In this document: one piece after another, positions 7,620 to 17,659 of the stretch | How positions within the stretch are numbered: position 1 is the first letter of the stretch | Layout of the letters: every line of letters starts with the position of its first letter | Assembly (NCBI GenBank): GCA_026399575.1 | Contig: JAPLQS010000054.1 | Span: 1-64,000 of the forward strand | Source of the DNA: Nitrosospira sp. | GTDB taxonomy: Bacteria > Pseudomonadota > Gammaproteobacteria > Burkholderiales > Nitrosomonadaceae | DNA length: 64,000 bases | Direction of reading: 5' to 3' | Notes under the pieces: generated by a model | The model's database searches: none | Told to the model about the DNA's origin: nothing | What the model saw: only the letters and a program-made list of their open reading frames with translations | Program-made: the position numbers and the translations under genes

Positions 7620-8747
7620 TCATGTCATGACCTCTTTATAAAAATCAATCAGCTCCCTTGTTATCTTCTCACTCGCGAATAACTCTATTGCGCGCACTCT
7701 TGCGACTTCACCCATTTTTTGGCACAACGCTCGATCTTCAATCAACCTCAACAGAGCTTTAGTGAGCGCAGCAACATCGCCTGCGGGAAACAGCAAACCT
7801 GTCTTGCCGTCTTCTACCGCATCGGTAATACCATAAATGCGCGAAGCTACGGACGGAATTCCACTTGCGGCCGCTTCGATAATGACCTGACCAAATCCTT
7901 CACGATAACTTGGCAAGCAAAAAATATCAGCGGCCGCCATATAGTGCTCCGGATTAGGGGTAAAGCTGACTCTGCGCAATTGGCTGCTACTAGCCTCGCA
8001 AATTTTTTGTATGCGCGTAAAGGGCACATCCTCCTCAGTTCCGACCAGCAGCAACACCGTATCAGATCTGTGACGTGAAATATTGGTGAAGGCAGTAGCC
8101 AGATCCAGCATTCCCTTGTCGCGATTTAGCCGCCCCAAGAATAGTAATACCGTTGCATTCTGATTTATGCCGAGCTCTTCGCGGACAATGGTTTTCATTT
8201 TTGCATCAGGATGAAAGCAGGCGGGGTCAACACCACAGATTGAGCCGTGCCCAATGACCATACCTTGACCTTGCGTCAGGATACCCTCAGAAACCAGAAA
8301 ATCGTGCTGCGATGGGCTGTCCACAAAGACGTGTGTAGCAAAAGATACAATTAGTTTGTCGAACATTTTGAGCGTACTGCGCCTCCATCCGCGCTTATTC
8401 GACCAAACTTGCCCGGTAAACGTATGCATCCGAACGGGAACGCCAGTCATCCAGGCCGCCAGCATTGCCAATAGCCCCGTTTTTGGCATGATTGAGTGAA
8501 CTAGATCGAAATGTTCACGACGAAACAATATCACCAGTTGAGTCAAGACAAGCAAATCATGCCAAGGTGTTATCTTACGTTCGATTGCGAGTGGAATGAA
8601 TTGGGCATCCAGGGCGTTCAGAAGCTCTGCTCCGGCAGGATTAGTAATTATCTTGACCCCCCATTCTTTTGCAGATGCACGGATGTGCTCTTTCAGGAAG
8701 GAACGTACTACCGCAGGGACGGTTGCAACGAAGCAAAGATTTTTCAT
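7620..8747 (-). CDS. Glycosyltransferase family 4 (GT-B)
   Basis: 375 residues from ATG 8747, which lies one base after the upstream stop with GGCGAG before it; an upstream in-frame ATG at 8813 lies inside the neighbouring SDR gene. The C-terminal half has GRLNRDKG near residue 195 and the acidic EGFGQVIIEAAASG motif near 280, typical of retaining GT4 enzymes. These cytoplasmic enzymes add a sugar from a nucleotide donor to the lipid-linked repeat unit. Donor and acceptor cannot be assigned. Confidence 0.85.
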   Translation of the reverse strand: MKNLCFVATVPAVVRSFLKEHIRASAKEWGVKIITNPAGAELLNALDAQFIPLAIERKITPWHDLLVLTQLVILFRREHFDLVHSIMPKTGLLAMLAAWMTGVPVRMHTFTGQVWSNKRGWRRSTLKMFDKLIVSFATHVFVDSPSQHDFLVSEGILTQGQGMVIGHGSICGVDPACFHPDAKMKTIVREELGINQNATVLLFLGRLNRDKGMLDLATAFTNISRHRSDTVLLLVGTEEDVPFTRIQKICEASSSQLRRVSFTPNPEHYMAAADIFCLPSYREGFGQVIIEAAASGIPSVASRIYGITDAVEDGKTGLLFPAGDVAALTKALLRLIEDRALCQKMGEVARVRAIELFASEKITRELIDFYKEVMT

Positions 8748-8748
8748 T

Positions 8749-9705
8749 TCAGCTCGCCGAGTCGGGGTTTCTGTATACTTCAACCAACTCTCGTAATCCA
8801 TCTTCCATGGCAATGACGTGGTTATAACCTAGCTCCCGTTGAATGCGGGATATGGGGTAATGCGAACGGTTTACAAGTGCATCGACTCTTGATTGAGTGA
8901 GTGGAAAGCCAGGTATCCTGCCTAAGGTTCTTCCTATCAGTTGTGCAATTGGCTTTGGAATCCTCAACCATGGGGAAGCACAGCCAAGCGCAGCGGCTAT
9001 CACTTCAACAAGATGTTCTATAGTGCGGTGGTCGGAAAGATTATAGATTCGGCCTTTGGCGGAATGCATAGTTCCACAACGTACTAACCCCTCGACTACG
9101 TTATTAACGTGAATATAGTTTGCAGATGCCCCTAGCTTACCGATGTAAGAAAAGAGTCCTCGGTCTATCATGGCGATCATGCTGAACAAAGAGTTGTTGG
9201 TCATTCCAGCACCAAACACGTTTGATGGACGCAAGATGGAATAACTGAAACCACCTCTGTTTGCAGTGTCAGCGATAATTTGATCTGATATGGTTTTGGT
9301 AATCTCATACTCTCCAACGGGATTGAATTCTGCTTCCTCAGAGATTATGCCTTCCGATACTGGGCCATATACACCTACGCTGCTCAACTGCACCCAATGA
9401 GCTACTTGTCGAGAGGCTGCTTCGGCTAGATTGCGAGTTGCATCAACATGCAGTGCACTCATGCTATGTGGATCAGTCAGTTGGCCCGCACAATGATAGA
9501 GTACATCTGCTCCATCCAGCATGGCTGAAAGTTTATTGGTTTCTACCGTCACCAAGTCGCATTCATACATCGACACCAATGAAGGTTTCTCAGCCGCTCT
9601 CGGGCTATGTCGGGTCAATAATCGAACTGTGTCACCACGCTCGACAAGACTGGCGACAAGCTTTTTTCCTATAAATCCCGTCCCTCCAGTAATTGCGACA
9701 ATCAT
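8749..9705 (-). CDS. NAD-dependent epimerase/dehydratase (extended SDR)
   Basis: 318 residues beginning MIVAITGGTGFIGKK; the in-frame ATG at 9744 would add 13 residues before the Rossmann strand and is less likely. GGTGFIG binds NAD(P); the region around SSVGVYG and YEITK supplies the catalytic Ser and Tyr-x3-Lys. It is likely a nucleotide-sugar epimerase, dehydratase or reductase for the glycan. It is followed one base later by the GT4 gene, so the two are cotranscribed. The substrate is unknown. Confidence 0.75.
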   Translation of the reverse strand: MIVAITGGTGFIGKKLVASLVERGDTVRLLTRHSPRAAEKPSLVSMYECDLVTVETNKLSAMLDGADVLYHCAGQLTDPHSMSALHVDATRNLAEAASRQVAHWVQLSSVGVYGPVSEGIISEEAEFNPVGEYEITKTISDQIIADTANRGGFSYSILRPSNVFGAGMTNNSLFSMIAMIDRGLFSYIGKLGASANYIHVNNVVEGLVRCGTMHSAKGRIYNLSDHRTIEHLVEVIAAALGCASPWLRIPKPIAQLIGRTLGRIPGFPLTQSRVDALVNRSHYPISRIQRELGYNHVIAMEDGLRELVEVYRNPDSAS

Positions 9706-9937
9706 GAATTTGCCATTTTGCAGGTTAAAAGAGTTGCGACCCACGAGTGGTCATGAAGCGGAAGCAACATTTTATCGTCATCTCAATGCTGTTGCATATC
9801 TTAAATGACGTTGGAGGTAGGTGGTCAAATAGAGAAAAATAAGTACTAAGTCATTTCATTTGTATGACTTAAACAATACTGTGCACATGCACTGAGTCAA
9901 AAAAGCACATGGTTTTACATATGGCTGTACCTTCTTG

Positions 9938-11023
9938 TTATTTGTTGGTCGTTACTGTCGCCAAGTGGTCTGATTTTGTCAAAGTTAGAATCCACGCAAA
10001 AATGATTTGCCCAGATAAAGAAAAGATAATCTGATAATGGATAGTTCCAATCAGAAGCAAAATAACAGAAATATAGTTTTTCTTGCTGATACGGGTCAGG
10101 ACGAACAACAAAAATAGAATAGTGCCGATCAAGCCATTAAATACGAAAAAATCGAGCGCCTGAAAGTCGCCACTTCTTAAATCAGAATCTCGAAGAGACT
10201 GACCAACATAGAATTCCAAGGAATCGATCTGACCTATTACGGAATATATTTGATTGAGCTTTAATTCCCCTATATATAAGAAATAATTAATCGATAGTCT
10301 GTGTAATGCAGGATAATCTATGGCATTCGCAGCATCACCTGAGAAGGAGAGCGCAAGAATTGCTATCGGAAGCACAAGAATTAAAGTGATTAATCGCCTT
10401 TGTTTCAAAATAAACTTGGCAAGTAAAGCTATCCAACCAGTAGCGCTGACAGCCAGGCTTAGAGTAAGAAAGTCACGGATATATCCCTGATATAAAATGG
10501 TTGTCAGTGAAATCACCAGAACAGAAGTGACAGTGGCATTACCACCAAAACCATAAGCACGCGCAATGGCACCTGCGCTGATCTCATCAAGAAAATAATG
10601 CTGCCTGTTGGGCCACTGGAAAGAAAATAAGTTTGATGTGAGGAATTCAATGAAGAGCAAGACAATAAGAACATTGACCACTATCTTGAAAAAAACATGA
10701 TAATGATTTTCTGCAGGGGGATTATGAAGGCGTTCGGACAGGAAGAATATATAAAAAAAGATAAAGCCCCAGAAGTACCTAATATCCTGAATAAGATGAA
10801 CTAATTTATCTGATTCTAGGTGGAATCTTGCGAGAAAGTAGAGTGTCAGGGTACATATGAAAATGAGGAAACTAGTGGTCGTCCTTCTAAAAAAAAGGAG
10901 CAGAAACACGAGAGATGTGACCCAAAGGACTATAGACAGACTCTCTGCATAGTAGGAGCTTAAGCCCAAGAATAGCAGAAAGTACTTAGAGGTCGCTCTG
11001 CTTGACTGGACAAAATTTTCCAT
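9938..11023 (-). CDS. Putative O-antigen polymerase (Wzy-like membrane protein)
   Basis: 361 residues, almost wholly hydrophobic with about ten predicted membrane segments and one larger periplasmic loop near residues 220-270. Wzy polymerases are poorly conserved and are recognised by topology and by lying in Wzz-containing O-antigen loci, as here. No Wzx flippase gene adjoins it. The gene is more AT-rich than its neighbours, common for wzy. Assignment rests on topology and context only. Confidence 0.6.
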   Translation of the reverse strand: MENFVQSSRATSKYFLLFLGLSSYYAESLSIVLWVTSLVFLLLFFRRTTTSFLIFICTLTLYFLARFHLESDKLVHLIQDIRYFWGFIFFYIFFLSERLHNPPAENHYHVFFKIVVNVLIVLLFIEFLTSNLFSFQWPNRQHYFLDEISAGAIARAYGFGGNATVTSVLVISLTTILYQGYIRDFLTLSLAVSATGWIALLAKFILKQRRLITLILVLPIAILALSFSGDAANAIDYPALHRLSINYFLYIGELKLNQIYSVIGQIDSLEFYVGQSLRDSDLRSGDFQALDFFVFNGLIGTILFLLFVLTRISKKNYISVILLLIGTIHYQIIFSLSGQIIFAWILTLTKSDHLATVTTNK

Positions 11024-11066
11024 TTCTTAAATGGAAATATTGTGGCTCATGCCTGTACTGTTTTTT

Positions 11067-11330
11067 TTACAATATCGGCAGTTTCTCGAGATGAAATTCA
11101 TCCGGTATTTTGTTATTAAGTACCGAGCGTGGCCTTTCATAGTCATTCAGTCTGAGTATTCTTCCAATTATAATCTGGCCTGAATGTACTCTCAGGTTGC
11201 CGCGCCAGTTTAGCCAGCATCTTGTCACCTGCCATCTCTGCCAGCACCATTTTGACTCTGAATGCCGATGGAATTCGCTCATCACGCTCTTTTTCTCTCT
11301 CTCAAAGTTCCGAGGGGGCATCAAAAGGTA
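11067..11330 (-). pseudogene. IS3-family transposase remnant (OrfA start fused to OrfB end)
   Basis: In one minus frame (about 11210-11280) the translation FRVKMVLAEMAGDKMLAKLARQ resembles the helix-turn-helix start of IS3-family OrfA. In another frame toward 11067 it reads NDYERPRSVLNNKIPDEF, like the integrase-core C-terminus (YNxxRPHxxL). The two ends lie side by side with the middle deleted, so it is non-functional. It fills most of the 353-base gap between the Wzy-like gene and the GT2 gene and marks past insertion in this locus. Confidence 0.55.
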
Positions 11331-11376
11331 GCAGACTCACCACTTATAGACGTGTGCGAACTCCTGGAGACATTTT

Positions 11377-12210
11377 TTACCCACGCGTTGCAATAAAACC
11401 AAGCTGATTACATATTCTGTGATATGCCTCGGCAACAAACGATCTTATAAATTTCCATGCGATGGCCAGTCGTGTGTCGAATGTGACCCTGGCATGGGAA
11501 AAGTGACGTTTTAATACTGAGCGGACTTCCTTGTATCTATTCAGATTCGTGTTCGTTTCCTGCCCAGCATGAATTCGCCAAGCAGCCAGTGTATCGGTCG
11601 TATATGCGAAATCAATCTCAAATCCAGCCCGGATGAAATAATCGTAATCACACGCATACCGAAGCGACTCATCCAACGGTTCCAGATGATTAACCGTGGT
11701 ACGTTTGATAAAACAAGTCAAGGAGCTAACATAACATCCTTGACTTAACAGTAGGTTGGATGCTTGGTTTTTTGGAATAAACAAATCAGGTAGTGTAAAA
11801 GGTGAAAGGTGATTGCCTATATTCCTACCGATTTCATCAATGAAATGTGCATTGCAGAATATCAGGCCGGCAGAAGGATATGTTTCGGCCACAGCTACTT
11901 GCTTTGCTAAGCGTTCGGGGTAACAGAGATCATCCTGATCAATGATCGCAATCCATTCACCCCTAGCCTGAGCGAATGCGTAATTTCTTGATGCCGGGAG
12001 CCCCGCATTTCTCCGAGCGAACCAATGTATACGTGAATCACGTTCCGCGTACTGTTTGATAATTGAAACGGTGCCGTCACTAGAGCCATCATCGACGATG
12101 ACCACTTCCATATTCAGGTAGGTCTGCGCGAGGACACTATCCAGCGTAGTTGCGAGGTAGCGTTCGCCGTTATAGGTGCAAATCACCACTGTAATTAAAG
12201 GTAAAGTCAT
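11377..12210 (-). CDS. Glycosyltransferase family 2 (GT-A)
   Basis: 277 residues. The N-terminal domain shows TVVICTYNGERYL, VIVDDGSSDGT and the acidic IAIIDQDD, the nucleotide- and metal-binding motifs of inverting GT2 enzymes; the C-terminal part carries YDYFIRAGF. It probably adds one sugar of the repeat unit at the inner face of the inner membrane. The specificity is unknown. It lies between an IS3 remnant and the RmlD-like gene. Confidence 0.85.
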   Translation of the reverse strand: MTLPLITVVICTYNGERYLATTLDSVLAQTYLNMEVVIVDDGSSDGTVSIIKQYAERDSRIHWFARRNAGLPASRNYAFAQARGEWIAIIDQDDLCYPERLAKQVAVAETYPSAGLIFCNAHFIDEIGRNIGNHLSPFTLPDLFIPKNQASNLLLSQGCYVSSLTCFIKRTTVNHLEPLDESLRYACDYDYFIRAGFEIDFAYTTDTLAAWRIHAGQETNTNLNRYKEVRSVLKRHFSHARVTFDTRLAIAWKFIRSFVAEAYHRICNQLGFIATRG

Positions 12211-12303
12211 TTCTGGGGTCGAATGTTTTTTTGCAGTAACAATGTTTCTCGTACTCGATATGCCAACGCGGCAGATTACTAAAAATGTCTGGCAAGGGCG
12301 CAG

Positions 12304-13221
12304 TCAGCGCGATTCAGTTAGGTTATCGAGGTATCCTTGGTAATCGGCACCGATATAGTCTCTCAGCCCATCCGCCCAATGGCGCATCACATTCAGGCCA
12401 CGTAGATTCAGCTTTTGGTTGATCAGTCTTTCGGAAGATGGTCTTTCGGCGAAATATTCATTTTTAAAATAATCCGAAGAGACTTCAGTAATCCTGACAC
12501 TTTCCTTCATTCCTAGGAGGTTAATTAGTTCTTGCAGTACTTCAAGTCGACTTGTGATTCCTTCACAGACCATGTTGTAGAGTCCCCAATATTCCTTTTT
12601 CAGGAGCAACTTTACGTTCTGGGCAAAGTCATGCGTATAGGTAGGGGTCCCAAGCTTATCGTTTACTACAAAAAGTTCCTTCTTTCCTTCCTTGATCTGC
12701 CCCATAATCTTTTGGATAAATTTCTTGTCCTTACGCGGCCCTCCCCCCATCATCCAGCCAGCGCGGCAGATCAAGTGCCGTTGAACATTTTCCTTAACGA
12801 ATACTTCGCCGGCATATTTTGACCTCGCATAGTGCCCAAGAGGGTTAGGGTAGTCCCAGTCGTCATAGGTATCCTTCCTGCCGTCGAAGATGCCCGCAGT
12901 ACTTATATACAATAATGGAATATTCAATTCATTTGAAATATAAGCCGCGTTCTCGACGGATAACGTGTTCGTCGCATAGGTGTCTGCCGGATGGAGTTCG
13001 CAATACTCCAGATCAGTATAGGCGCCCAGGTGAAACAAGTAATCTGGCTTGAATTCCATGACGTCTTTGCGATATGACTCATGGTCTCTAAAATCGAGAT
13101 AGGATAACCATGGTTCATTGACATCGATATCTGTGCACTTTAATTCATAATCAACGCCAAAAACCCTGTAGAAAGCATCGCCCAGCATCCCACCACATCC
13201 CGCAATATAAATTCGTTTCAT
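12304..13221 (-). CDS. RmlD-like sugar-nucleotide reductase (SDR)
   Basis: 305 residues starting MKRIYIAGCGGMLGDAF, with AAAGGAA 10 bases before; the earlier in-frame start at 13266 is less likely. GCGGMLG is the NAD(P) loop, STAGIFDG and YARSK give the catalytic residues, and VVNDKLGTPTYTHDFA resembles the RmlD segment that contacts the sugar. RmlD reduces dTDP-4-keto-rhamnose, but no rmlA, B or C genes are in the window, so it may act on another 4-keto sugar. Confidence 0.7.
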   Translation of the reverse strand: MKRIYIAGCGGMLGDAFYRVFGVDYELKCTDIDVNEPWLSYLDFRDHESYRKDVMEFKPDYLFHLGAYTDLEYCELHPADTYATNTLSVENAAYISNELNIPLLYISTAGIFDGRKDTYDDWDYPNPLGHYARSKYAGEVFVKENVQRHLICRAGWMMGGGPRKDKKFIQKIMGQIKEGKKELFVVNDKLGTPTYTHDFAQNVKLLLKKEYWGLYNMVCEGITSRLEVLQELINLLGMKESVRITEVSSDYFKNEYFAERPSSERLINQKLNLRGLNVMRHWADGLRDYIGADYQGYLDNLTESR

Positions 13222-13278
13222 TAAATTACAATTCCTTTCTCGGATTATCGTGGATAAGTTATCCATTCACGCGCAAAG

Positions 13279-15183
13279 TCATACCATGCTAAACAATCCG
13301 CGCCAGCGTAGCAATCTATTGTCCAAGCAAAAGTAGGGCTCAGCCAAGATGCGTTCATTTTGTTGAGAATTACGCAATGCTGCGGCCAATTCCGTTGGGT
13401 TGGTGACATAGACTGCACCCTTCAAGCCACGGAGGGGGCTCATATTAAAAGTATTGCCGTCTAGAACCTGGATCACGGGAATCGCACTGCAGTAGGCATC
13501 TACTGCTGCTGAGGTAATGTTGCTAGTGTAGGCCACATCGCAGTCTGCAAATAATTCTACCAGCGGCGCATTGGTCATGTGCAGGGTCAAAGATGGGTAG
13601 TCGCTCGCTTTGATGGTGCAGGCTGGATGAGGTTTTACTGTATAGCGGGTATTTGCGGGCAAATTATTTGCTGCCAGCTCCAGCCACTGCATCATCTGCT
13701 GACTTACGGCGGGGAGAATATCACCACAAACCAGAACCCTGAGCGTGGACGACAAATCTGTGTCTTTGGGTTTCGCAGAGTCTTTGCCCGCCAGATACAA
13801 GTACCGCAGCGCTTCTACCTCGATGATTTGGTCTTCCGGATAACCACCATCACGGTATGCCTTCAGTGCCATCGGGCCGTTTAGCGCCACCTGGTCTGGC
13901 ATCGGTAAATCGTTCTTCGCCTGCCGTGAGTAACTCCGAGGATCGTAAAAATAACGGAGATCCCAGTACCGCACAGTCGTATGTGGCACCCCAATCAGAC
14001 GGCCATGCCCAGTAGCTTTCCAGGCATGGATAAATGCCATTTCCCAGCCTTGGTTCTCTTGCAAATAGATACCCAGTTTCTGACATGGCAACTGACTCAG
14101 AGTCTTCTCAAAGAGATTGAGCACAAGGCAATTCCACATAGCCGTTAGACCACGCATCGAATCTAGCCAGTCTTGCTTGAACAGTGGCCAGAAATCCAGG
14201 TTTGACCCGGCAGGACGAAAGAGATGCTTGACTCTGCTTAATCGCCAGCTTCGCCCAGTGAGGCGAGCATAATCACGCAGGACAGCAGAGAGCAGCGAGA
14301 AACTTAGCACACCGTCCAAACTAGCATGAAACTCCAACTCTGCGCCGATGAGATTAAATTGCTCAATTAAATCAAGCGCCTGTTCTGTGGTGGGCACAGC
14401 CTCGTGTTGAACATAAATATGCAGCCAATTCGCCTTCATCTTGGCTTGAGCGAGAGCTCCTATCAATCCCATCCAATAGTTGGAAACAAAGCGGCCTGTT
14501 GTCAGGGCGCTACGATCCAAATGAACCAAGTAATCGACGAACATAATTTCCGTCTTAGGTGAAGCATCCAGGCTTTTGTGTTTATGTCGCAGCGGCCATC
14601 TCTGCCAAGCATATCTCAGCAACCAAACAGCCGACTGTGCTATATACGGTAACAGACGGAAGATAAATCTTTTCGGCGGAATCCGACTACCGTTCCGCTC
14701 AGACTGCCTCCACTCAAAATCCATGTCGGCATTCCGGCACCACATCCTGAAAGTGGTTGCAAGGGTCGGGTCATTGCTTACCAGAGTGATTCGGCGCGAG
14801 TGCCGTACTTGAGTCAAGTCCTCAAGCGCGAAAAACCGGACAGCGTCATAAAGCCGGGCGGATTTACCATAGCTCTTCTCTACCAGCAGCGTCATCCACC
14901 AGTAACTAAAATCTGGCCGCAACTCCAGGCAGTCAGTCAGCCGCTTGCCATCGATGCGTGTCTCACCGAGTTCATGGATCCAGGCGAGATAGCGTATCCT
15001 CAGAGTGTCGGCCTGTTCTTCAACCAGCGTGGGAATTGAGATAACACCTGGATCATTGGCTTTCCCAAATCCACTCCAAAGAATCGTCGTCCAGTTTCCG
15101 GACGGTGGCGATCCTTCCGTATCCCAAACGAGCAGAGTGCGTCCCTTGTTAGCATCGCTCTCCAAACCGGACTCAGGCATCAT
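13279..15183 (-). CDS. Large surface-carbohydrate biosynthesis protein (TIGR04326-like), probable GT-B transferase
   Basis: 634 residues, mostly cytoplasmic in look. The opening LLVWDTEGSPPSGNW recalls the LIC13510-type surface carbohydrate protein family first noted in Leptospira O-antigen loci; this is from memory. The C-terminal half contains YTVKPHPACT and then YTSNITSAAVDAYCSAIPVI, the HP and S/T motifs shared by KpsC/S, CDP-glycerol transferases and bacterial sialyltransferases. That makes it a candidate transferase for a CMP-activated acid sugar (inference). An alternative start is the adjacent ATG at 15180. Confidence 0.55.
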   Translation of the reverse strand: MMPESGLESDANKGRTLLVWDTEGSPPSGNWTTILWSGFGKANDPGVISIPTLVEEQADTLRIRYLAWIHELGETRIDGKRLTDCLELRPDFSYWWMTLLVEKSYGKSARLYDAVRFFALEDLTQVRHSRRITLVSNDPTLATTFRMWCRNADMDFEWRQSERNGSRIPPKRFIFRLLPYIAQSAVWLLRYAWQRWPLRHKHKSLDASPKTEIMFVDYLVHLDRSALTTGRFVSNYWMGLIGALAQAKMKANWLHIYVQHEAVPTTEQALDLIEQFNLIGAELEFHASLDGVLSFSLLSAVLRDYARLTGRSWRLSRVKHLFRPAGSNLDFWPLFKQDWLDSMRGLTAMWNCLVLNLFEKTLSQLPCQKLGIYLQENQGWEMAFIHAWKATGHGRLIGVPHTTVRYWDLRYFYDPRSYSRQAKNDLPMPDQVALNGPMALKAYRDGGYPEDQIIEVEALRYLYLAGKDSAKPKDTDLSSTLRVLVCGDILPAVSQQMMQWLELAANNLPANTRYTVKPHPACTIKASDYPSLTLHMTNAPLVELFADCDVAYTSNITSAAVDAYCSAIPVIQVLDGNTFNMSPLRGLKGAVYVTNPTELAAALRNSQQNERILAEPYFCLDNRLLRWRGLFSMV

Positions 15184-15257
15184 GCCGGAAAAGGACGGCT
15201 TTCAGAGTCCCGTAGCATGAGAATTCGATTGGCAGATTGGGTCATGACAGAATTGCG

Positions 15258-16061
15258 CTAACCGGCAGTTTTTCTGAGTAACGCAACAAACTTTCGCCGG
15301 CGAGGGATGGCTGACCACTGGGTGCTATTTCGTTTCAAGAAGTAGATCGGAGTCTCGTGGGTCCGCGTAGCCACATACTCGAGCACTTGGTGTGAATCAG
15401 GGCTGACATAAGCATCACGAAATCCCCGATGATGAGTAATAACGTCATCGACCATGATAAATCCGCCGGGTGAGCAAAAGTGGTAAGCATTACAAATATC
15501 CCAGGCGACCTCGGGGTACAGGTGCCCCCCATCGACCCAGATCAGATCGAATCCGCCTTCTATTTTTCCTGGGAGAAAGAAGCTGTTTATTCCCTTGTGA
15601 ATGATGTTATCGGCTTTCAAGTTGGCGCTTTGCCTGGTCTTGAAATCATTAAGTGTCTGTACATCATCGCGGGCATATGAGCTGTGGAAGATCGGATCAT
15701 CCTCTGGTAGCTCCACAGTGACAATCTCTGAGGTTGGAAAAAGCTTGGATAAAATAAAAGTGGTTTCACCATCGAAGGTCCCAATCTCGAGAATTCTTCT
15801 GATGGGTATCGGGGAATGTTCACTGAGACAGGCAAAGAGAATCCAGTGAATCGAGCGCATACTCTGATCATCTGAGTTTAGATGCCTTTCAAGTTCTTTC
15901 AAGAGCCGCTCAAGTTTTGCTGAGCCACACGCATAATCAAGACCAGACTGGACAAATTTGGAGTCCTCTTCTATTTGTGTGCGTGATGGATCATAGTTCC
16001 GGGCCCAAAGAAAATACTCAAGGCGCCGGATATAATTTTCCAATACAAAGTATTTGATCAA
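15258..16061 (-). CDS. Class I SAM-dependent methyltransferase
   Basis: 267 residues from a TTG start at 16061 preceded by GGGGA. The SAM motif is ILEIGTFDGETTFIL, followed by the acidic end of strand 2 (VTVELPE) and FDLIWVDGGHLYPEVAWD, as in Methyltransf_24-type enzymes that O-methylate sugars or small molecules. A methyl cap could end an O-antigen chain or decorate a repeat residue; the sequence does not decide. It is the first gene of the minus-strand O-antigen module. Confidence 0.75.
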   Translation of the reverse strand: MIKYFVLENYIRRLEYFLWARNYDPSRTQIEEDSKFVQSGLDYACGSAKLERLLKELERHLNSDDQSMRSIHWILFACLSEHSPIPIRRILEIGTFDGETTFILSKLFPTSEIVTVELPEDDPIFHSSYARDDVQTLNDFKTRQSANLKADNIIHKGINSFFLPGKIEGGFDLIWVDGGHLYPEVAWDICNAYHFCSPGGFIMVDDVITHHRGFRDAYVSPDSHQVLEYVATRTHETPIYFLKRNSTQWSAIPRRRKFVALLRKTAG

Positions 16062-16209
16062 GATTTCCCCAGGTCAAGAAACTGCTTCAATCCCAATGTC
16101 AATGTGCGGATACTAGAACTAGAAATGTTGGCTATGATAGCGATGATATACCTGATTGTATCCAGCTTTAGTTATCCATGGAAGAATCGGATGAATCCTT
16201 TTTTTAGAA

Positions 16210-16450
16210 TGATCGGCAGTTAAAACGGTAATGGCCCATATATTTCGTATCTCTTAACGAGTTCGTTTATGTGGCATCCTTCACCAAGCTGGTCTGTTAC
16301 GCGTAGTTCATGCAAGTATGCCGGCATGCTCGAGAGCTCATGGGTACGGCAATTCGCTGCGAAGCGATCAACCAGATGTTCGAAATGGACAAGCGGAATA
16401 AATTTCAATAACTGTGCGAATACAATTCTGTCCCGATTTGACAGCTAGGT
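16210..16450 (-). pseudogene. IS4-family transposase N-terminal remnant
   Basis: In the minus strand a short open stretch reads RIVFAQLLKFIPLVHFEHLV followed by DRFAANCRTHELSSMPAYL, close to the DUF4372 N-terminal domain of IS4-family transposases. The remainder of the transposase is missing. The 593-base gap 16062-16654 separates the divergent O-antigen and legionaminate modules; apart from this scrap and presumed promoters (none convincing) nothing else is recognised. Assignment is by similarity from memory. Confidence 0.4.
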
Positions 16451-16654
16451 CTGCCGAGAAAACGGCAACGACAACGACATGGCCCGAAAACGAATGGTGA
16501 TTTCGAATCGCTGAGATGCCAGACCGCATCAAGTCTCTTAACGGTATTAGTTTGTGATCAAGTGACATTGAAGATAATCGGCTAGAAGTGCTGTAAAATA
16601 AAAAAACTTATCCAGGCAAACAGTGCCATTTCTGTTCAATTAGGGGAGTATTAG

Positions 16655-17659
16655 ATGAATAAATCTGTCTTGATCATCGGAGGGGCTGGATACATCGGCC
16701 CGGTGCTTACAGATCACCTGCTCACTGCAGGTTATAAAGTAAATTGTCTCGATCTGCTGCTCTACCAGAACAACACCTGCGTAATCCCATATTTGAGTAA
16801 CCCCAACTACCGGTTTATCTATGGTGATCTGCGCGACCAGAATGTGCTTGATCGAGCATTGCAGGGTGTCACGAATGTGATTCTGCTCGCGGGTCTTGTC
16901 GGGGATCCGATCACCAAAAAATATCCGGAGGCCTCTCATGCGATCAATGACGAAGGCATTTTAAGCTGCATTGATTTCCTCAATGGCAAGGGGTTGGATC
17001 GAGTGATTTTTGTCTCGACCTGTTCCAATTATGGGTTGATTAAATCAGATGAGCTTGCTGATGAGACCTATCCCCTGAGCCCGCTTTCACTTTATGCGAA
17101 GTCCAAGGTAGCTGCGGAACAGCATTTACTGACCAACAGAGGGAAGGTTGACTACACACCAACAATCTTGCGGTTTGCTACAGCCTTCGGTCTTGCTCCG
17201 CGTATGCGTTTTGATCTCACGGTCAATGAGTTCACCCGCGAATTGGCTTTGGGACGAGAGCTGCTGGTTTTTGACGCACACACTTGGCGTCCGTATTGCC
17301 ATGTCATGGATTTTGCCAGACTCATTCAGCAAGTGATTGAAGCGCCCCACGCCAAAATTGCTTTTGAAGTGTTTAACGCCGGTGGCGAGATTAACAACTC
17401 CACCAAACAGGGTATTATCGACACCATTCTTGCCTTATTGCCCGATGCAAAAGTGCGCTACCAAGAACATGGCTCTGATCCCCGCAATTACCGTGTTAAT
17501 TTTCAGAAAGTGCGCGAGACCCTTGGTTTTGAGCCAGAGTACACAGTTGATTACGGCGTGAAGGAATTGCTCAGTGCCATCCGCGAGCATATCTTTGATC
17601 GCGCCGATCTGATGCGCAATTTCCATGGCAATTACGAGATAGAATATCCGCTACCATGA
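16655..17659 (+). CDS. NAD-dependent epimerase/dehydratase heading the legionaminate-type operon
   Basis: 334 residues; strong site AGGGGAG before the ATG. GGAGYIG binds NAD, VSTCSNYG gives Ser and SLYAKSK gives Tyr-x3-Lys. It belongs to the extended SDRs but lacks the opening typical of LegB (the GDP-GlcNAc 4,6-dehydratase), so it is not confidently LegB even though it sits in that gene's place. It may supply the 4-keto sugar or an epimer used by LegC, whose start overlaps this stop by 4 bases (ATGA). Confidence 0.75.
   Translation: MNKSVLIIGGAGYIGPVLTDHLLTAGYKVNCLDLLLYQNNTCVIPYLSNPNYRFIYGDLRDQNVLDRALQGVTNVILLAGLVGDPITKKYPEASHAINDEGILSCIDFLNGKGLDRVIFVSTCSNYGLIKSDELADETYPLSPLSLYAKSKVAAEQHLLTNRGKVDYTPTILRFATAFGLAPRMRFDLTVNEFTRELALGRELLVFDAHTWRPYCHVMDFARLIQQVIEAPHAKIAFEVFNAGGEINNSTKQGIIDTILALLPDAKVRYQEHGSDPRNYRVNFQKVRETLGFEPEYTVDYGVKELLSAIREHIFDRADLMRNFHGNYEIEYPLP

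Noticed and set aside
16655-17659. LegB assignment for the first legionaminate-operon gene
   Set aside because: It is an SDR in the right place, but its sequence does not carry the LegB-type opening, so only a general call is made.
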